DNA of 64,000 nt from Phallusia mammillata (Eukaryota > Chordata > Ascidiacea > Phlebobranchia > Ascidiidae). Position 1 is the first letter of the stretch. The number at the start of each line of letters is the position of its first letter. Of the stretch, positions 12,701 through 24,585 are shown one piece after another. A program made the translations under genes and the position numbers. The stretch covers positions 1 to 64,000 of the forward strand of contig QLIY01000249.1 of the NCBI GenBank assembly GCA_003260075.1, in the 5' to 3' direction. Below the pieces are notes generated by a model. It had not been told where the DNA came from. It saw only the letters and a list, made by a program, of their open reading frames with translations, and made no database searches.

Positions 12701-15700
12701 ATTCTCACTTCACTGTTTTTCCAAGCTCTCATCGCCATCTCAATCCTACGCAATTTCTCCTGGATTTGATCAGTTTTTGTTTCCAATTCATCTTCAAGGG
12801 TACTTCCATAAACTCCACCAAAAACCTGGTCTGAAAATCAAATGTTAACGTTTAATTTAGTTGCAACCATAAAAATCCCTACCTTAAACTATTTTAGAAT
12901 GCTTTATGTGTAGGGCTTTTTTCTTTCAACTATTAGCAATGGTGTGTTTAGTTGACATTAACAGTTTTCAAAGTTAAAGTTTTATGCAAAATTTAGGCCC
13001 ATTAAAGGCGTAATACTAAATCAGCTGGTCACCAAGCATTCCCATATGGCAAGGCATAGGCTAGGAAAACTAGCTTGGAAACTAAAAAGGCCCCCAAATG
13101 AAGGTGCAATGTATGAAAGCACCTCAACACAATAGTGAACTGAGTTGTTTGTTTACTGAAATGACAAGAAACCAAGGGCCTAAGAATAAGAGCCTTCATG
13201 AACAATAGAAACCTAACCCGGAGACAATAAAATTATTTGTGCTAGATCATTTACGTCCAGGCAGGTCCAAGATTGTGTAATACAACTGTACAGATGGTGT
13301 TACTTGTCAGATATTATGAAATCACCAGCTTCTTTTTACTATAAATATATTGTGTTATTGTCATTTTTATATTTTTATTATCACCACTTGTCACAAATAC
13401 AGTATTAATTGCTTTTGCTCCAATTTAAGTTTAGTTCAACATGGTTTATTGTAGAAAATATTTGTTTCATTTATTCTACATGGAAATTCTACACAAAAAG
13501 ATAGGCTTACCCAATACATTATCAACTTGTTCATACAAGTTAAGCAGATCATTTCTTTCGCGCTTCAGGTTATCGATTTCAGCACTTATTCTTGAGCTTT
13601 CCTCTTGCAGGGCAATGAGTTTTTTGTAGCAATTCTCCTGCTCAGTCTTAGCTTGAATGTATTCCTATATTAAAACAAAGCTTACTCAATAATCATCAAT
13701 ATGAACAACAAAGCCAAGGTGGGAAATTTGTATTTAATCATAAATATTTAATTTATGTTAAAAAAAACCTACAATGTTTGAAGGCAACTTTTTTACCCTA
13801 TTCGGATTGTGTAATATGTAAAACGTCAAAAACATTCGTGGGATGAAACTTTCCATATTGTAATGCCACTTCATTGTTGCTTATTACTATTTGTATTAAA
13901 ATGAATTGAAACAAAACCTCTTCTTCTTGGGAAAACTGTTGGTCAAACTGTAGTTGTGATGAGAAGAAGTTTGAAATAGATGAACTGTTGGCCATCTGCT
14001 GCAAATTAGCAACATCCTGCAATTCCTTTTTCCTGCACAAAAAACATATCATTTGTCTAAACATGTAAAATAATATCCCTACTTCACATAGGCACCACAT
14101 TTTTTGACATTTGATTACAACATAAGAAATATGACATAGATATAGGCCACCTGTCCTCAAAAAATGTACCCAACTAAACAAAATTTCAGAGAAGGGCAAA
14201 TAAGTTTCTCACGTTTTTTCTTCCAATTGTGCAAGAGTGGCTTTCAGTGCAATACTTTCTGCGTCGGTTGCAGCTCTTTGTTTGATCTTTTCCTCAACTC
14301 TGGTGACAAGATTTTTCTTTTCTAGGTCAAGTATAACTGAATTGAGCAGTTGAAACTTCTTTACAACCTCCTCTATATTGATATCCTGCAACAGTTGTTT
14401 AAATAATTGGATTAATAAACAAAACCCCTATTGCAAAATTATTATTGATTGCAGATAAAAGCATAAGAAAAGTTACAGGCTTCATGCATTATGATTAACT
14501 TGATTATAGAGCTTACTATTTAGTATTGGTTTAAGGTAAATAAACAAAAAATTGAGAACATTGTAGACAATATATAATATTCAAAAAAGCAGGATACTAA
14601 ATCAAAATAGTTCTGATACAGGTTTAAAATGTGTGCAGATAACAGAGTATAAGTTATGCATACATATTAAAAGACAAATTGTGAACCAAACCTTGTTTTG
14701 AGGTTTGTTTGCCACTGCAAGATTAGTAGCTGCAATGGGAGGTGGATACTGCTGAGTAATTATTGTTGTTCGTGGCACATTAACAACTGGTTGTCTCATA
14801 TGAATCTGAAGCAACATGCATTGAATTATGCTCTGATGCAAACACAAACATATAAATGTATGCATATATAAGCAAGTTTAAAGTTTAACCCAGTGGTTCC
14901 CAAACTATAACTATGCGAGATGTCATTAGGTGTGCTGCAAAAAATATTGAAATTAAAATCAATCAAGTAGAGTAGTAGTACCAGGTGCTTAGACCACTAG
15001 GCCAACATGCTCCATGTCTCTGAGATGTTCAACTAGNTAGTGCCTTTGTCAGCTAAAAAAATTATTCAAATGTTCGAAGTGCGCCAAATAATTTTTGTTT
15101 TTTCTAAAATGCGCCTTAAAAGAAAACATTTTGGGAGCCACTGGTTTAACCTGTCAAATACATAACCTCTCAGCTTCCATGTAGTGTTATTTTGTGACAT
15201 TATGTGTAAAATACAATAGCAGAAATGAAAAAAAATAATGTCTCATGCATTGAAAACCAGTACACATCTGATTATGGGGGGGGGGCCAGCTTCCATGTAG
15301 TGTTATTTTGTGACAATATGTGTAAAATACAATAGCAGAGATGAAAAAAAAATAATGTCTCATGCATTGAAAACCAGTACACATCTGATTATCAAATAGG
15401 TGGAAAGGGTTTATAAGAAGGAGCATATTTGCCAAAGAATTGCAAGGTACAATTACATAAATGTCAGTAAAAGTTTTCATGTTTGGAAAAAGTATGATTA
15501 ATCATGAATTCACCAGAAATTAATAAAATAATGCTCAAAATAAATTGCATTGGTTGATTGCTAATTGCTATTATCATACGGTAATTGCATCTTTAATAAC
15601 AAATTATTTGTACAATTGACTGTTTTTAATCCAATCTTACCACATTTGGTTGTGTTACAGTTACTGCTACCGGTGGGTGTGTTGTAGTTCTAACAGTATT

Positions 15701-15760
15701 TACGGTTTGAGATGGATACCGTGGCTGTACCTGAACAGCCGTCGATGAAGCACACCCCAT
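9727..15760 (-). CDS. Coiled-coil protein with N-terminal MGC motif, function unknown
   Basis: Thirteen exons join with matching phases and a single open frame of 560 codons including the stop: 15641-15760, 14692-14805, 14213-14385, 13918-14032, 13511-13664, 12709-12830, 12321-12403, 11938-12064, 11367-11498, 10687-10855, 10329-10450, 10143-10224, 9727-9893. The start is MGCASSTAVQVQPRYPSQ; Gly2 and Cys3 fit N-myristoylation plus palmitoylation. Residues 1-80 are Pro/Thr/Val-rich and disordered. From about residue 80 on come heptad-rich helices (DLEKKNLVTRVEEKIKQR, ISAEIDNLKRERNDLLNLYE). A central segment has aromatic and basic conserved-looking stretches (FACKRWWDVQRIPKTG; FIFIDGMTRDRHSHAYQVYR). 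An acidic patch precedes a basic C-terminus (KEKLRRRRSKKMRLEAQ). I do not recognise the family; a peripheral membrane or cytoskeletal/ciliary scaffold is a guess. In-frame closure over 13 exons makes the gene model solid. Confidence 0.85.
12995..13070. repeat. Fragment of a SINE tail family
   Basis: This intronic piece shares the core AATCAGCTGGTC-CCAAGCATTC-CATATGGCAAGGC with the element at 39322-39489 and the palindrome at 26094-26254. No tRNA-like head is attached. Confidence 0.55.
14891..15143. mobile_element. hAT-type non-autonomous element (253 bp)
   Basis: Ends are CAGTGGTTCCCAAA and TTTGGGAGCCACTG, flanked by perfect 8-bp duplications GTTTAACC. It sits in an intron of the coiled-coil gene and contains one ambiguous base (15037). 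There is no transposase ORF, so it depended on an enzyme encoded elsewhere. Confidence 0.85.
15170..15392. other. Assembly join in intron 1 of the coiled-coil gene (10 G at 15276-15285)
   Basis: The ~105 bases before the run reappear after it with small differences. No exon is affected. Confidence 0.8.
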
Positions 15761-18700
15761 GATTTTTCAATTACAGACACAATTCAACACCTGCAACCTT
15801 AAAACTGCACAAATAAACAACAAAATAACCCAAAGGCATGTTTGTTTCTAGTTTTGACTGCAAACCAATCTGGGAAACACGTAAAAATAAATACACAAGC
15901 TTCTAAATTCTTGTTTTAGATCAGAACAGGCAGCGCGCGCTGTGGTGCTGCGTATTTGGTAACCGGGGGGGGGGTTGCACAAATAAGCAACAAAATAACC
16001 CAAAGGCATGTTTGTTTCTAGTTTTGACTGCAGACTAATCTGGGAAACACGGAAAAATAAATACACAAGCTTCTAAATTCTAGTTATAGATCAGAACAGG
16101 CAGCGCGCGCTGTGGTGCTGCGTATTTGGTAACCAAGGTGATTTTCAAATAATCCTGAGCGCTGCGGGTTTTACGATTAACAAACCTGCATGTTTGCTTC
16201 GCTATAAATTTGTCTGCAGCTGTAACATATCCAGATTATAAAATGACCTTCGGACTTTTTTGCCAATCACTATTAATATTGTGTGCCAATTTGGTAATCA
16301 GGTGATGGTGTCAAAGTCAAGGGTACGTTTCGAAATGTGCACGTCAAACGGTATATAGCCTAAAACAATCAGACTTTTGCTAAAAGTCGAGGCAAAAGCC
16401 AATAATTTTCTTGTGATAATATAATGGATCTAGGAGTTAAAATCACCGTAAACCTGTAAACATTATCATTTGTAAAAAGGGGGGGGGGATTTTACGATTA
16501 ACAAACTTGCATGTTTGCTTCGCTATAAAATTTGTCAGCAGTTGTAACATATCCAGATTTTAAAATGACCTTCGGACTATTTTGCCAATCACTATTAATG
16601 TTGTGTGCCAATTTGGTAATCAGGTGGGGAAGTCAAGGGTACGTTTCGATATGTGCACGTCAACCGGCAAATAAAACAATCAGACTTTTGCTAAAAGTCG
16701 AGGCAAAAGCCAATAATTTGGGGGGGGGGCAAACGAATTGAACATACCATAAACAGAAAAAATGTGTCTAAATATTATGAATCATAATTTTGAAAATTTT
16801 TTCTATACGTTTAAGAGTAGGCCTAGCTAGGCTACATGTAGTTTTCAATAAAAGCTTATACCCCTGTTGTTTGTTTGCGCTATGACTTCATCATTATCGG
16901 CGGGGCCGTAAAAAGACGAAGTCAACAGGATGGTATAAATACTCGAATGGTTTGTAACCATCAGGTGATTGAGGTGATTCGTACAACATTGCAGCCTACT
17001 GTAACAATCGTTAAGAAAGTCAATGTGTGTTAGTAAAAATCATATTCGACCACTAGATCAAATGACCTAGTAAGCCTGTACTTATAGCGTTATAATGATT
17101 TTCAGAAAATGTCGTGTGTTAGCAATATCTGAACCTCGCTAATGATTGCAAATAGAACTTATAATGGGGGGGGGGCTATGGTAGTAAAAATCATATTCGG
17201 CCACTAGATCAAATGACCTAGTAATCCTGTGCTTATCAGTTATGTCTAGGTGATGCGCTATAGCGTTATAATGATTTTCAGAAAATGTCGTGCGTTAGCA
17301 ATATCTGAACCTCGCTAATGATTGCAAATAGAACTTATAATACGTTAAACCACAATGTTTTGTATTAGAAGAAAAAAATATAATAAAGTTTGTTGCAGAT
17401 ATTGGAAGCTTCCTAAATTGGCATTAATTGTTTGCGAGTCGATCATATTCAAATCGATCAATTCGCTAAAAGGAACGATAAATTGGGCACGTATTGCTGG
17501 AGAGTCGTGTTTGTTTTCTGGCTGTGCTATATATTATTGTCTTCAGCGAGTCAGGGCACTTAAGTTTTACAAGGAAGGACCAACACAGTTTTTTTAAAAT
17601 AAGCTGTTGCTGCCAGACATAATGTACAAACTAGTATTGCTCCTCCAGCAGCTTTTATTAAAAATATTCTACGTTTCGACGGGCTATTAAAAGGCTTTCA
17701 TTAGGACAATGTCATATCTTATCTTCCGAGACAAAACCTTGGCTGTCTTTGTCTTGCAAGATATGCCATTATTCTGATGAAAGTGTCTGGTACGCAACGT
17801 CGAAAGGTCGATTATTTCTCATAAAAACTGCTGGAAGAGCAATACTCATTTATACATTATGCCTGGCAGCAACATCTTATATCATTCAGCAAAAATGTCC
17901 ATAGCCGTATCTAGATTGGAAGTCAAAATTGATTCGCAGACTTTTAGCACCCAAATGCATGCAAGGCTTGAAGTTAGATCGTGTGAAAACGTATTCTGAC
18001 AAGTAGGCCGAAGACGAATTAACTGAGAGCAGCTATACATTGGGGCATATGTAGTATGACGTAGGTATCGACCATTCCTTATGTACAACATGAAAGTGAT
18101 TGATGAGAGCAAAGTCTGGCACTTCATAAGTATTTGTTCTTAACCAAGTTGTTCTAACAATTTCGACGGTGCAATAAAGATTTGGAAGTTATTCTTTTGT
18201 AAAATTCGTAGCTCAGTTTCAGTTTAATTCGTTACATTTTAATCAGGTAATTTTAGAACAGGTTTTGTGACATTTTAACGCAAAAGCACACAGTTCGCAT
18301 TCATTTAATTGTATTATCTTGTATGCTAATTTACGATCAATTTATTGTATGTTCAGGTGCATTAACGACCTATATAAACGCTCAGCTTTCCCACAGGCAA
18401 GGATAAAGATTGCACAAAACAACATTGACTTTGCAAACAGTTTTCCAATATCTGATAGCAAAGGTTGAGTAGGTGGTAGCCAGTCACGTCTGTTTAATTT
18501 TGATAAATGGAAAGTAATAAAATCACAGCAAGCAAAATTAGCAACAGGCATTTATAATGAAGCAAAATGATTCTTGTGTCATATGGGTCTGCGCCCATGG
18601 AAATGCTTTGTGTTTTGAAATGAGAGCGTTAATAAAATCACTTTAGCCAAGTTTGTTGTCAATGCCACAAAGTCAGTTGCTAGGAGCCCAACAACAGATG

Positions 18701-19205
18701 AAAACGTTTCATCTGGCGCAAAATTGGTACACAAGGCTTTCCGCTGTTCAGGGTAAACCGCGGGGGGGGGGTCAAGTTTGTTGTCAATGGCACAAAGCAA
18801 GTTGCTAGGAGCCCAACAACAGATGAAAACGTTTCATGTGGCGCAAAATTGGTACACAAGGCTTTCCGCTGTTCAGGGTAAACCGCTGAGTTGGGAAAAT
18901 AAACTGACGTTATTTATGACTCCAGCCAAGCCTCTGCCATCAGCAAACGTTTTACATATAGCACTAACATTACATCGGATTATTTTACATCCCAAATTGT
19001 GTTTGTGTTTTAGCACTTGTCAAAATATTATGTAGGTGTATAGTTGCTGGAAAGAGGATTGATTTTAGAGCAGTTTTCCAAGCAAAATCTACATTGCTTT
19101 TGGAACAAGAAGACATAAAACTGTGCCTGATTTATGAAGGGTACTTTATTTACCTTTCCGCAATACGAAGTAACATTTCGAAAGTGATTGGACTGGTTGA
19201 CTACG
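15761..19205. other. Intergenic region with several assembly joins
   Basis: Upstream of two divergent genes (coiled-coil gene, minus; small basic protein, plus), so both promoters should be here. Six 10-G runs lie at 15965-15974, 16479-16488, 16720-16729, 17166-17175 and 18762-18771, each between near-identical blocks except that 16479 and 16720 bound a block copied from about 16170-16410. One foldback element (17606-17873) is the only clear repeat. I see no exon-like ORF with matching splice sites. Confidence 0.6.
17606..17873. mobile_element. Foldback MITE (268 bp)
   Basis: The left arm starts GTTGCTGCCAGACATAATGT and its inverted partner ends ACATTATGCCTGGCAGCAAC. A second inverted pair, TATTGCTC-TCCAGCAG, follows inside. 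The interior carries the CGTTTCGACG-like word shared with 38111-38265. No coding capacity. Confidence 0.75.
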
Positions 19206-21346
19206 ATGCACAAACAACAACGAAGAGTGGCAGTAAATGACCCTCGACTAAACAACGGAGGTAAGCATGGCAAGATTTGTCTTAAAAGATAAATTTAAAG
19301 AGGCCTCAAGTTACAAATTTGCTTGATAAAACCATTTAGGTTAAGACTATTTTAAACAGGTCAAAAATCCATGAATGTTTTCAAACTATCTTGCATTCAA
19401 AAGCATTCTGAGCCTGCAAAGGGGCCACATTTTATATTTCAGCACGTAACTGGGAACAAATCGTTTACTTGAAATAGATATATGTTGAATGTTCAAAGAC
19501 ATATTAGTGACATTTGTTATTTGCTGTGAATAAAAAGCCATTGTACTTTCGAATCGAAGATCACGATTCATCAAGACCAAGTTGAAAAATTCATAAATGG
19601 CTGAAAGGTAACATTGAAAAATTAAATTGGAACCTATATGCACACACCCGATATAATATGTCGTGTTTACTGTGACAAGGAGATCCTTTGTTTTGCTTCC
19701 TAAACAAGCACTCGGATGTGTTTACACTGATGAGCAACACGCGAGCTTTCAATATTTACTGATTTGATACAACTTTCCTGTACCACTCGGCCCACAGGCT
19801 TGTCCATAGTTCTAAAACGGGCCAAACTATCAGTCATAAATCGAGTTTACAACGCTTTAGGTCAACATTGTTTCGGACATCGCGGCGCGCGCACAAATAA
19901 AGTGAACAATAATCATTGTTGGATTGATTTGTTACAACGTGTGGGTTTGTAATATGTTCGGTCCAAATTTTGCCAGTCACTGACAATGACAAACCAAGCA
20001 TTCAAAAGTTTATCTAACAAGTAAAATGTTGTATTTTAGTTTAGTTTTTAAAGTTCCTTTCATGCCCTTAGTATACGAAGGGCCATTAAGGGACTCGAAA
20101 AAACACGATGTAAGCTACCCTATATTATTTAGGTCAATTCTTAGGATTTCATACATTAAAAAGAGAGATATACTCTACAACTTAAAGAATAGTTTTTGTC
20201 GCATTCGCACAAAGTGCACAGCATAAAAGCCAAAAACTATGAAATAAAACATTCGTACATTTTTCTAATCTTGGCATAATTTATGGCGAAACCTTTTATG
20301 CGACGGTTGTCCAGTTTGTGATTAACGACGAACAAGTGGAGACAAATGACAACTGACCCAACGTTGTTTATTCACAGGACATCAGCAACCGGTAACGGCC
20401 TCGCAACGCCGATCTGGATCTACTGGACGCCCGCCAGCGAACGGCAAAACCGCTGTAAAGAAGGGACCCAGGCGTATTGCAGATCCAAGAGATATCAAGG
20501 TAGAATACGAAATGTATGAATTGCGAAACTATGTAGCAATTGAGTAGTTAAAATTTAAACAACATAGATAATAAATATGCACAGGTACGCTTGTTTAGTG
20601 TTAATATTTTAAACAAATTGTGTTTAAAACGTAAGACATCTTAAACGAACGGTGTTTTTGAAGATTTAGGAAATTTTACCATTGAAGTTCATTTGTTTGA
20701 CTTGTTACCCAGGCCGTTGCCAGATCCCAGTCTAGTGCCAATTGATGTACACCGCTGATGCATTTACCCAACGTTATGAGTTCTTTATTCAAATCGAAAA
20801 ATAACCCGGAACGAACACGGTTTAAAGTAAAACAAAGCCCCAATCAAGCCTGAAAGTTGAAAACAAATCGGCAAATATAGCGCGTTTAAAGTCAGTCACG
20901 AACCCTACTTATAACTTTGCTATGAATCAGGCATGTATGTTTTGTGTCTTATGTCACAGGAACATCGACAAAATGCCGCCAGTAGAGACACCGCCCAAAC
21001 CAAGCGCCGCGTTTCAGTGCAGCACACAACGACACCCAACGGCATTGCGCAAACCAACAGAAATTCACAGAGAGTCAGGCGACAGTCGGCTCCAGCGTTG
21101 AGCTTGACGTCCCAAGCAAACAACAACGACCAACAAACCTTAGCTCGTGAAAGGCAGAAACTTCAAGACTTACGAATATCACATGGAATGTTAAATAGCA
21201 TTTCTCCAGACAAGAATGTTGGCAAGGTTCAATCTGAAGACCCTGTTCATTTAGGAGCAATAGGAAGAAGAGTCTCATTTATTCCTATTGTCGAAGAAGT
21301 CATTCTGTCGCCGTTAAGAGAAGAGGAAGGACTTGAAGACGAGTGA
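19206..21346 (+). CDS. Small basic protein, 187 aa, function unknown
   Basis: Three exons (19206-19260, 20378-20499, 20960-21346) join in frame with consensus splice sites: G|GTAAGC, TTTATTCACAG, AAG|GTAGAA and ATGTCACAG. The product starts MHKQQRRVAVNDPRLN. The first ~110 residues are rich in Arg, Lys, Gln, Ser and Thr (ASQRRSGSTGRPPANGK; KKGPRRIADPRD) and look disordered. The C-terminal ~70 residues are more ordered in pattern: a short helix (TLARERQKLQDLR), then GAIGRRVSFIPIVEEVIL and an acidic end (REEEGLEDE). There is no signal peptide or membrane segment. The RRVSF context is a possible basophilic-kinase site. It is the upstream neighbour of the claudin-like array but shares no sequence with it. 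I do not recognise it. Confidence 0.75.
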
Positions 21347-22324
21347 CCAAAATGGATTCTTTTTTAAACTTAATGAAGTCGATTTTTTTTGTTTTTAAAA
21401 GTATTGTCAACAATACAAATGTATTTTCTTCTGAAAAGGACAATTTTAATTCCCAACAAGCCGCTACATATCAGTCCTAAATCACAAAACTTTGCCAAAC
21501 AAATGATAGGGCCAGGAAGGGTCCTACACTTTCTTAGGTTCAAACGCCGTTTCTCAACCCTAATTCCTATTCAAATATGTTTATGAAAGATTTTGAGTGA
21601 AAAGCAACCTTATACTAAATACGAAAAGTAATTCAACTAAACCGGTTGCAGTGTTTCAGATTTTCTATAAATCCCTCACATGGTTTCTTTGGCAACAAAG
21701 GTCCCGAGACCCAAAAGGTTAAGAAGGATTGTTAAAAAAATTTTACGTGAAAAACTCGAGTTTTTTTAGGGGATTAATCTTTCATGATTATGTTTTCTGT
21801 CTGTTTGCAAGGTGTTTTGTTGCCATTAAGTACGTATTTTACTGTACTTGTATAGCTTATACAAGAATCATGCACATTTCCATATGTAGTGTTTTCATTT
21901 TGTACGCAGTATTGTTATACGTCCACTGTTGTGCACTAAATGCGTTTTTGATATTCGTTTATGTGTGCACCATCGTATTTTCGCGCACATCTTAAAATAT
22001 TTCGCCAGATTGTTTCCATATGTTTGTGTTATGAAAATGACTGTTTAAACATGACCGTCCAAAAAAAGGTCCCTTTTATTTTGACTTCAGCATATACATG
22101 GGGTTGTATTCTAAAGCTAGTTCTTTTGAGACGTTACTGGCTTCAACTTTGGCCTAAGATGCATGTTAAAATTTTAAATGTAATTATTTCGTTTAGAAAT
22201 GCTAGCATTTTAAATTGAATTTATTTCATAAAACAGAATGCTTTTAAATATATGCAAGCATAAATATCAAAAAACACCTGTTTTAAGTAGATTCAGAACT
22301 TATTCTCGTTGAACACATGACAAA
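21347..22324. other. Intergenic, AT-rich; nothing identified
   Basis: Presumed 3' untranslated region of the basic-protein gene and promoter of the first claudin-like gene. ORFs here (85-88 codons) are Phe/Tyr/Cys-rich translations of AT-rich DNA without splice or homology support. Confidence 0.5.
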
Positions 22325-24585
22325 ATGCAAAAGGTTTCATTGGCTTTGTTGTCGTTCTTCTGGGTAACAGCCCTAATTTTCAATGCTGTATCAGTAGCTA
22401 CACCTGCATGGCTTATCTTGGGAAGTGATTCATATGGCTTGTGGAAAGTGTGTTCACCTGACGACTGCATATCGTTAGGTAAGTTTTTCTGCATGTGTAA
22501 TTTTTGACTGTAATTTACTTCATTAATAAATGCGAATCAACTTTATAAACCATTAAGCCAATAATTGATAAATAAGATAGGTTTTATCAGTGAGTCATGG
22601 CTTTGCAGCCCGTTACTACCATCAAAAGACCGTATAGTGTGCAGTTTAGGAACTATTACTGGCGATGCATTTATAAAAATAGTTTATTTAAAAATGAAGT
22701 TAATAGCCGCCAAGAAATTGCAAATTTAACGACCCGCCACCGTTTACGGAACCAAATACTTTTGTCTTTGTTTTTATCTTTTGCCACATTTTAACCTGCA
22801 AGATATTTTCTTTAAGAAGCCATTAACATATCAATTAGTACAGAATAGTACAAATATTTTGTTTTTAGTTTTACCAGAACCCGACTCCGTGTTTTACACG
22901 ATCACAAAGGTTTTCGCATTAATAACAACATCGATTCTGGTTGCCATGGTTATTTACAGTCTCGTGGTTTTGTTTTGCAATATTCCGTTCACCTTTGCAA
23001 AGGGTTTATCCGGAAGTTATGTGGCTGCAGGTGAATAAACTACATCAATTATGAAGTTTTCTTTATATACATATATATATATACATGTATATACATATAT
23101 GTATAATGCTGTTATGTACCCGTATGTTTAATGAAAAACACTGAAATTAGCACACACACAAAAACTTGTTGTAAAATATAAACCCAAAATATAAGTTAGT
23201 AAACAGCAGTTTTACAATTATGGCCACGCTCTGAAAATATGATACAGCCTCTTGTTGATCGCCCCTATATACAAAAGGTTTGCACAAGGTTCGTATTAAG
23301 GGTAACTAAGCTTTCGAGCTTATCTGGTTTGTTCTGGTTTAGGCCGGGTTTCGGGCTTGTCATTTTGGACTTCCTTACAAGTATGCTCTAAATCAGACCT
23401 GGGCATTTTACGGCCCGCGGGCCACATCCGGCCCGTTGGCTGTCCCTGTCTGGCCCGCGTGAGGTTTAAGTAAATTAAAACATCACTCCAATATAGGCAG
23501 GGTTGCCATCGACTTAAAACCCAAAATAAGGACAACCCAAAACTTTTTCATACGAAACGAAACAAACGTTTTTGAACAAATCTTTGCTTTTATGCGGGCC
23601 ATTACATATCATATGCAATGATTTGGCCAATCTGTTCAAGCAATTCCTTGTTTAGAAAAAATACTTCGTGCATCCTACAGCAGCTCAGGTCTAGGTTTAC
23701 GTATACTTGCAGCAGGGATTTGACTAGTAATTGTTAAAAATGAAACAAAAGAAGGACTCAAGTCACAAATAAGGACATTTCTTAGAAATAAGGAAAATGA
23801 ACTTTTCTAAGACACACCCCTTCAAAATAAGGACAAATCTTAGAAATAAGGACGGTATGGCAACCCTGAAGATAGGTCTATTTATGCTATGCATAAAATA
23901 CGGCAATTTTGCTGTTATTTTGAATGGCCATTTGTTACATATGATTACGTAGTGATCACTACTAGTGATGCACGTGCGTAGGTGAACAGTTACGTGTGAT
24001 GCTGGTCAAAATCGTCATAAAACACAAGTTGTTCAACCCCTTGTTACGCGATAAAGCCTATAGTGCTCTTTTGTGTCAAAATAATACAGCGGGGATGGGA
24101 AAAACACATCAATCTGATTTTTACAAACTCACAAGCTTAAACGCGAATTTGATCAACCAAATTAAAAAAAAACTTTTAACATTTCACCGGTATATTGCAA
24201 GCTAAATTGCTATTTTTCATGTCAATTTGCCCGCTTATTTTTTATGCAAATTATAAATATTTGCATTACAACGCTCAAATGTATAATAAAGTTTAACCAA
24301 GTTATGGTTGGTTTGGCCTTTAGACATAAGTCCGGTTTCTTATGTGGCCCCTTTTAAAAATTAATTGCCCACCCCTGCTCTAAATGCATATTTTAATCAT
24401 TTTCAGGAATTTGTCAAATTGTGGCATTGGTCGTTTATACGGTGTATGTGGCTTTGGCGAACAGCACCGACTCGCCTTGGAAATGGGGGTACTCCTACAT
24501 TCTGGGTTGGTGCTCGGCAATTCTGAGTATTTTTTTGGCAATCGGAGCTTGTATTATTATCGCAATTTTTCGAGAAGATGCATAA
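22325..24585 (+). CDS. Claudin-like four-transmembrane protein 1 (164 aa)
   Basis: Three exons, 22325-22478, 22869-23030 and 24407-24585, with both introns in phase 1. Exon 1 gives transmembrane helix 1 (LALLSFFWVTALIFNAVSVA) and the first extracellular loop with the claudin/PMP22 signature W-x(n)-GLW-x2-C-x(4)-C (PAWLILGSDSYGLWKVC, then DDC). Exon 2 gives helix 2. Exon 3 gives helix 3, the short second loop and helix 4 (WGYSYILGWCSAILSIFL). The product is short, with almost no cytoplasmic tail and no PDZ-binding YV end. Family role: plasma-membrane proteins of occluding junctions; whether this member forms junctions is inference. Intron 2 is enlarged by a nested pair of hAT elements. First of six genes in the same orientation. 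Confidence 0.85.
23040..23105. repeat. AT-rich (TATACA)n microsatellite
   Basis: Imperfect tandem TATA/CATA units directly after exon 2 of the first claudin-like gene. Confidence 0.6.
23394..24377. mobile_element. hAT-type element with a second element nested inside
   Basis: Ends are CAGACCTGGGCA and TGCCCACCCCTG, flanked by perfect 8-bp duplications CTCTAAAT, all in intron 2 of the first claudin-like gene. Both termini carry GGCCCGC-type words also seen in the shorter relative at 40136. At 984 bp it is long for a MITE, but no transposase reading frame is evident. A different element is inserted at 23498. Confidence 0.85.
23498..23868. mobile_element. Nested hAT-type element (371 bp)
   Basis: Ends are CAGGGTTGCCAT and ATGGCAACCCTG. 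Flanking 8-mers AATATAGG and AAGATAGG match at 7 of 8 positions. It contains several direct copies of AAATAAGGAC. It lies wholly inside the 23394 element, so it arrived later. Confidence 0.8.
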
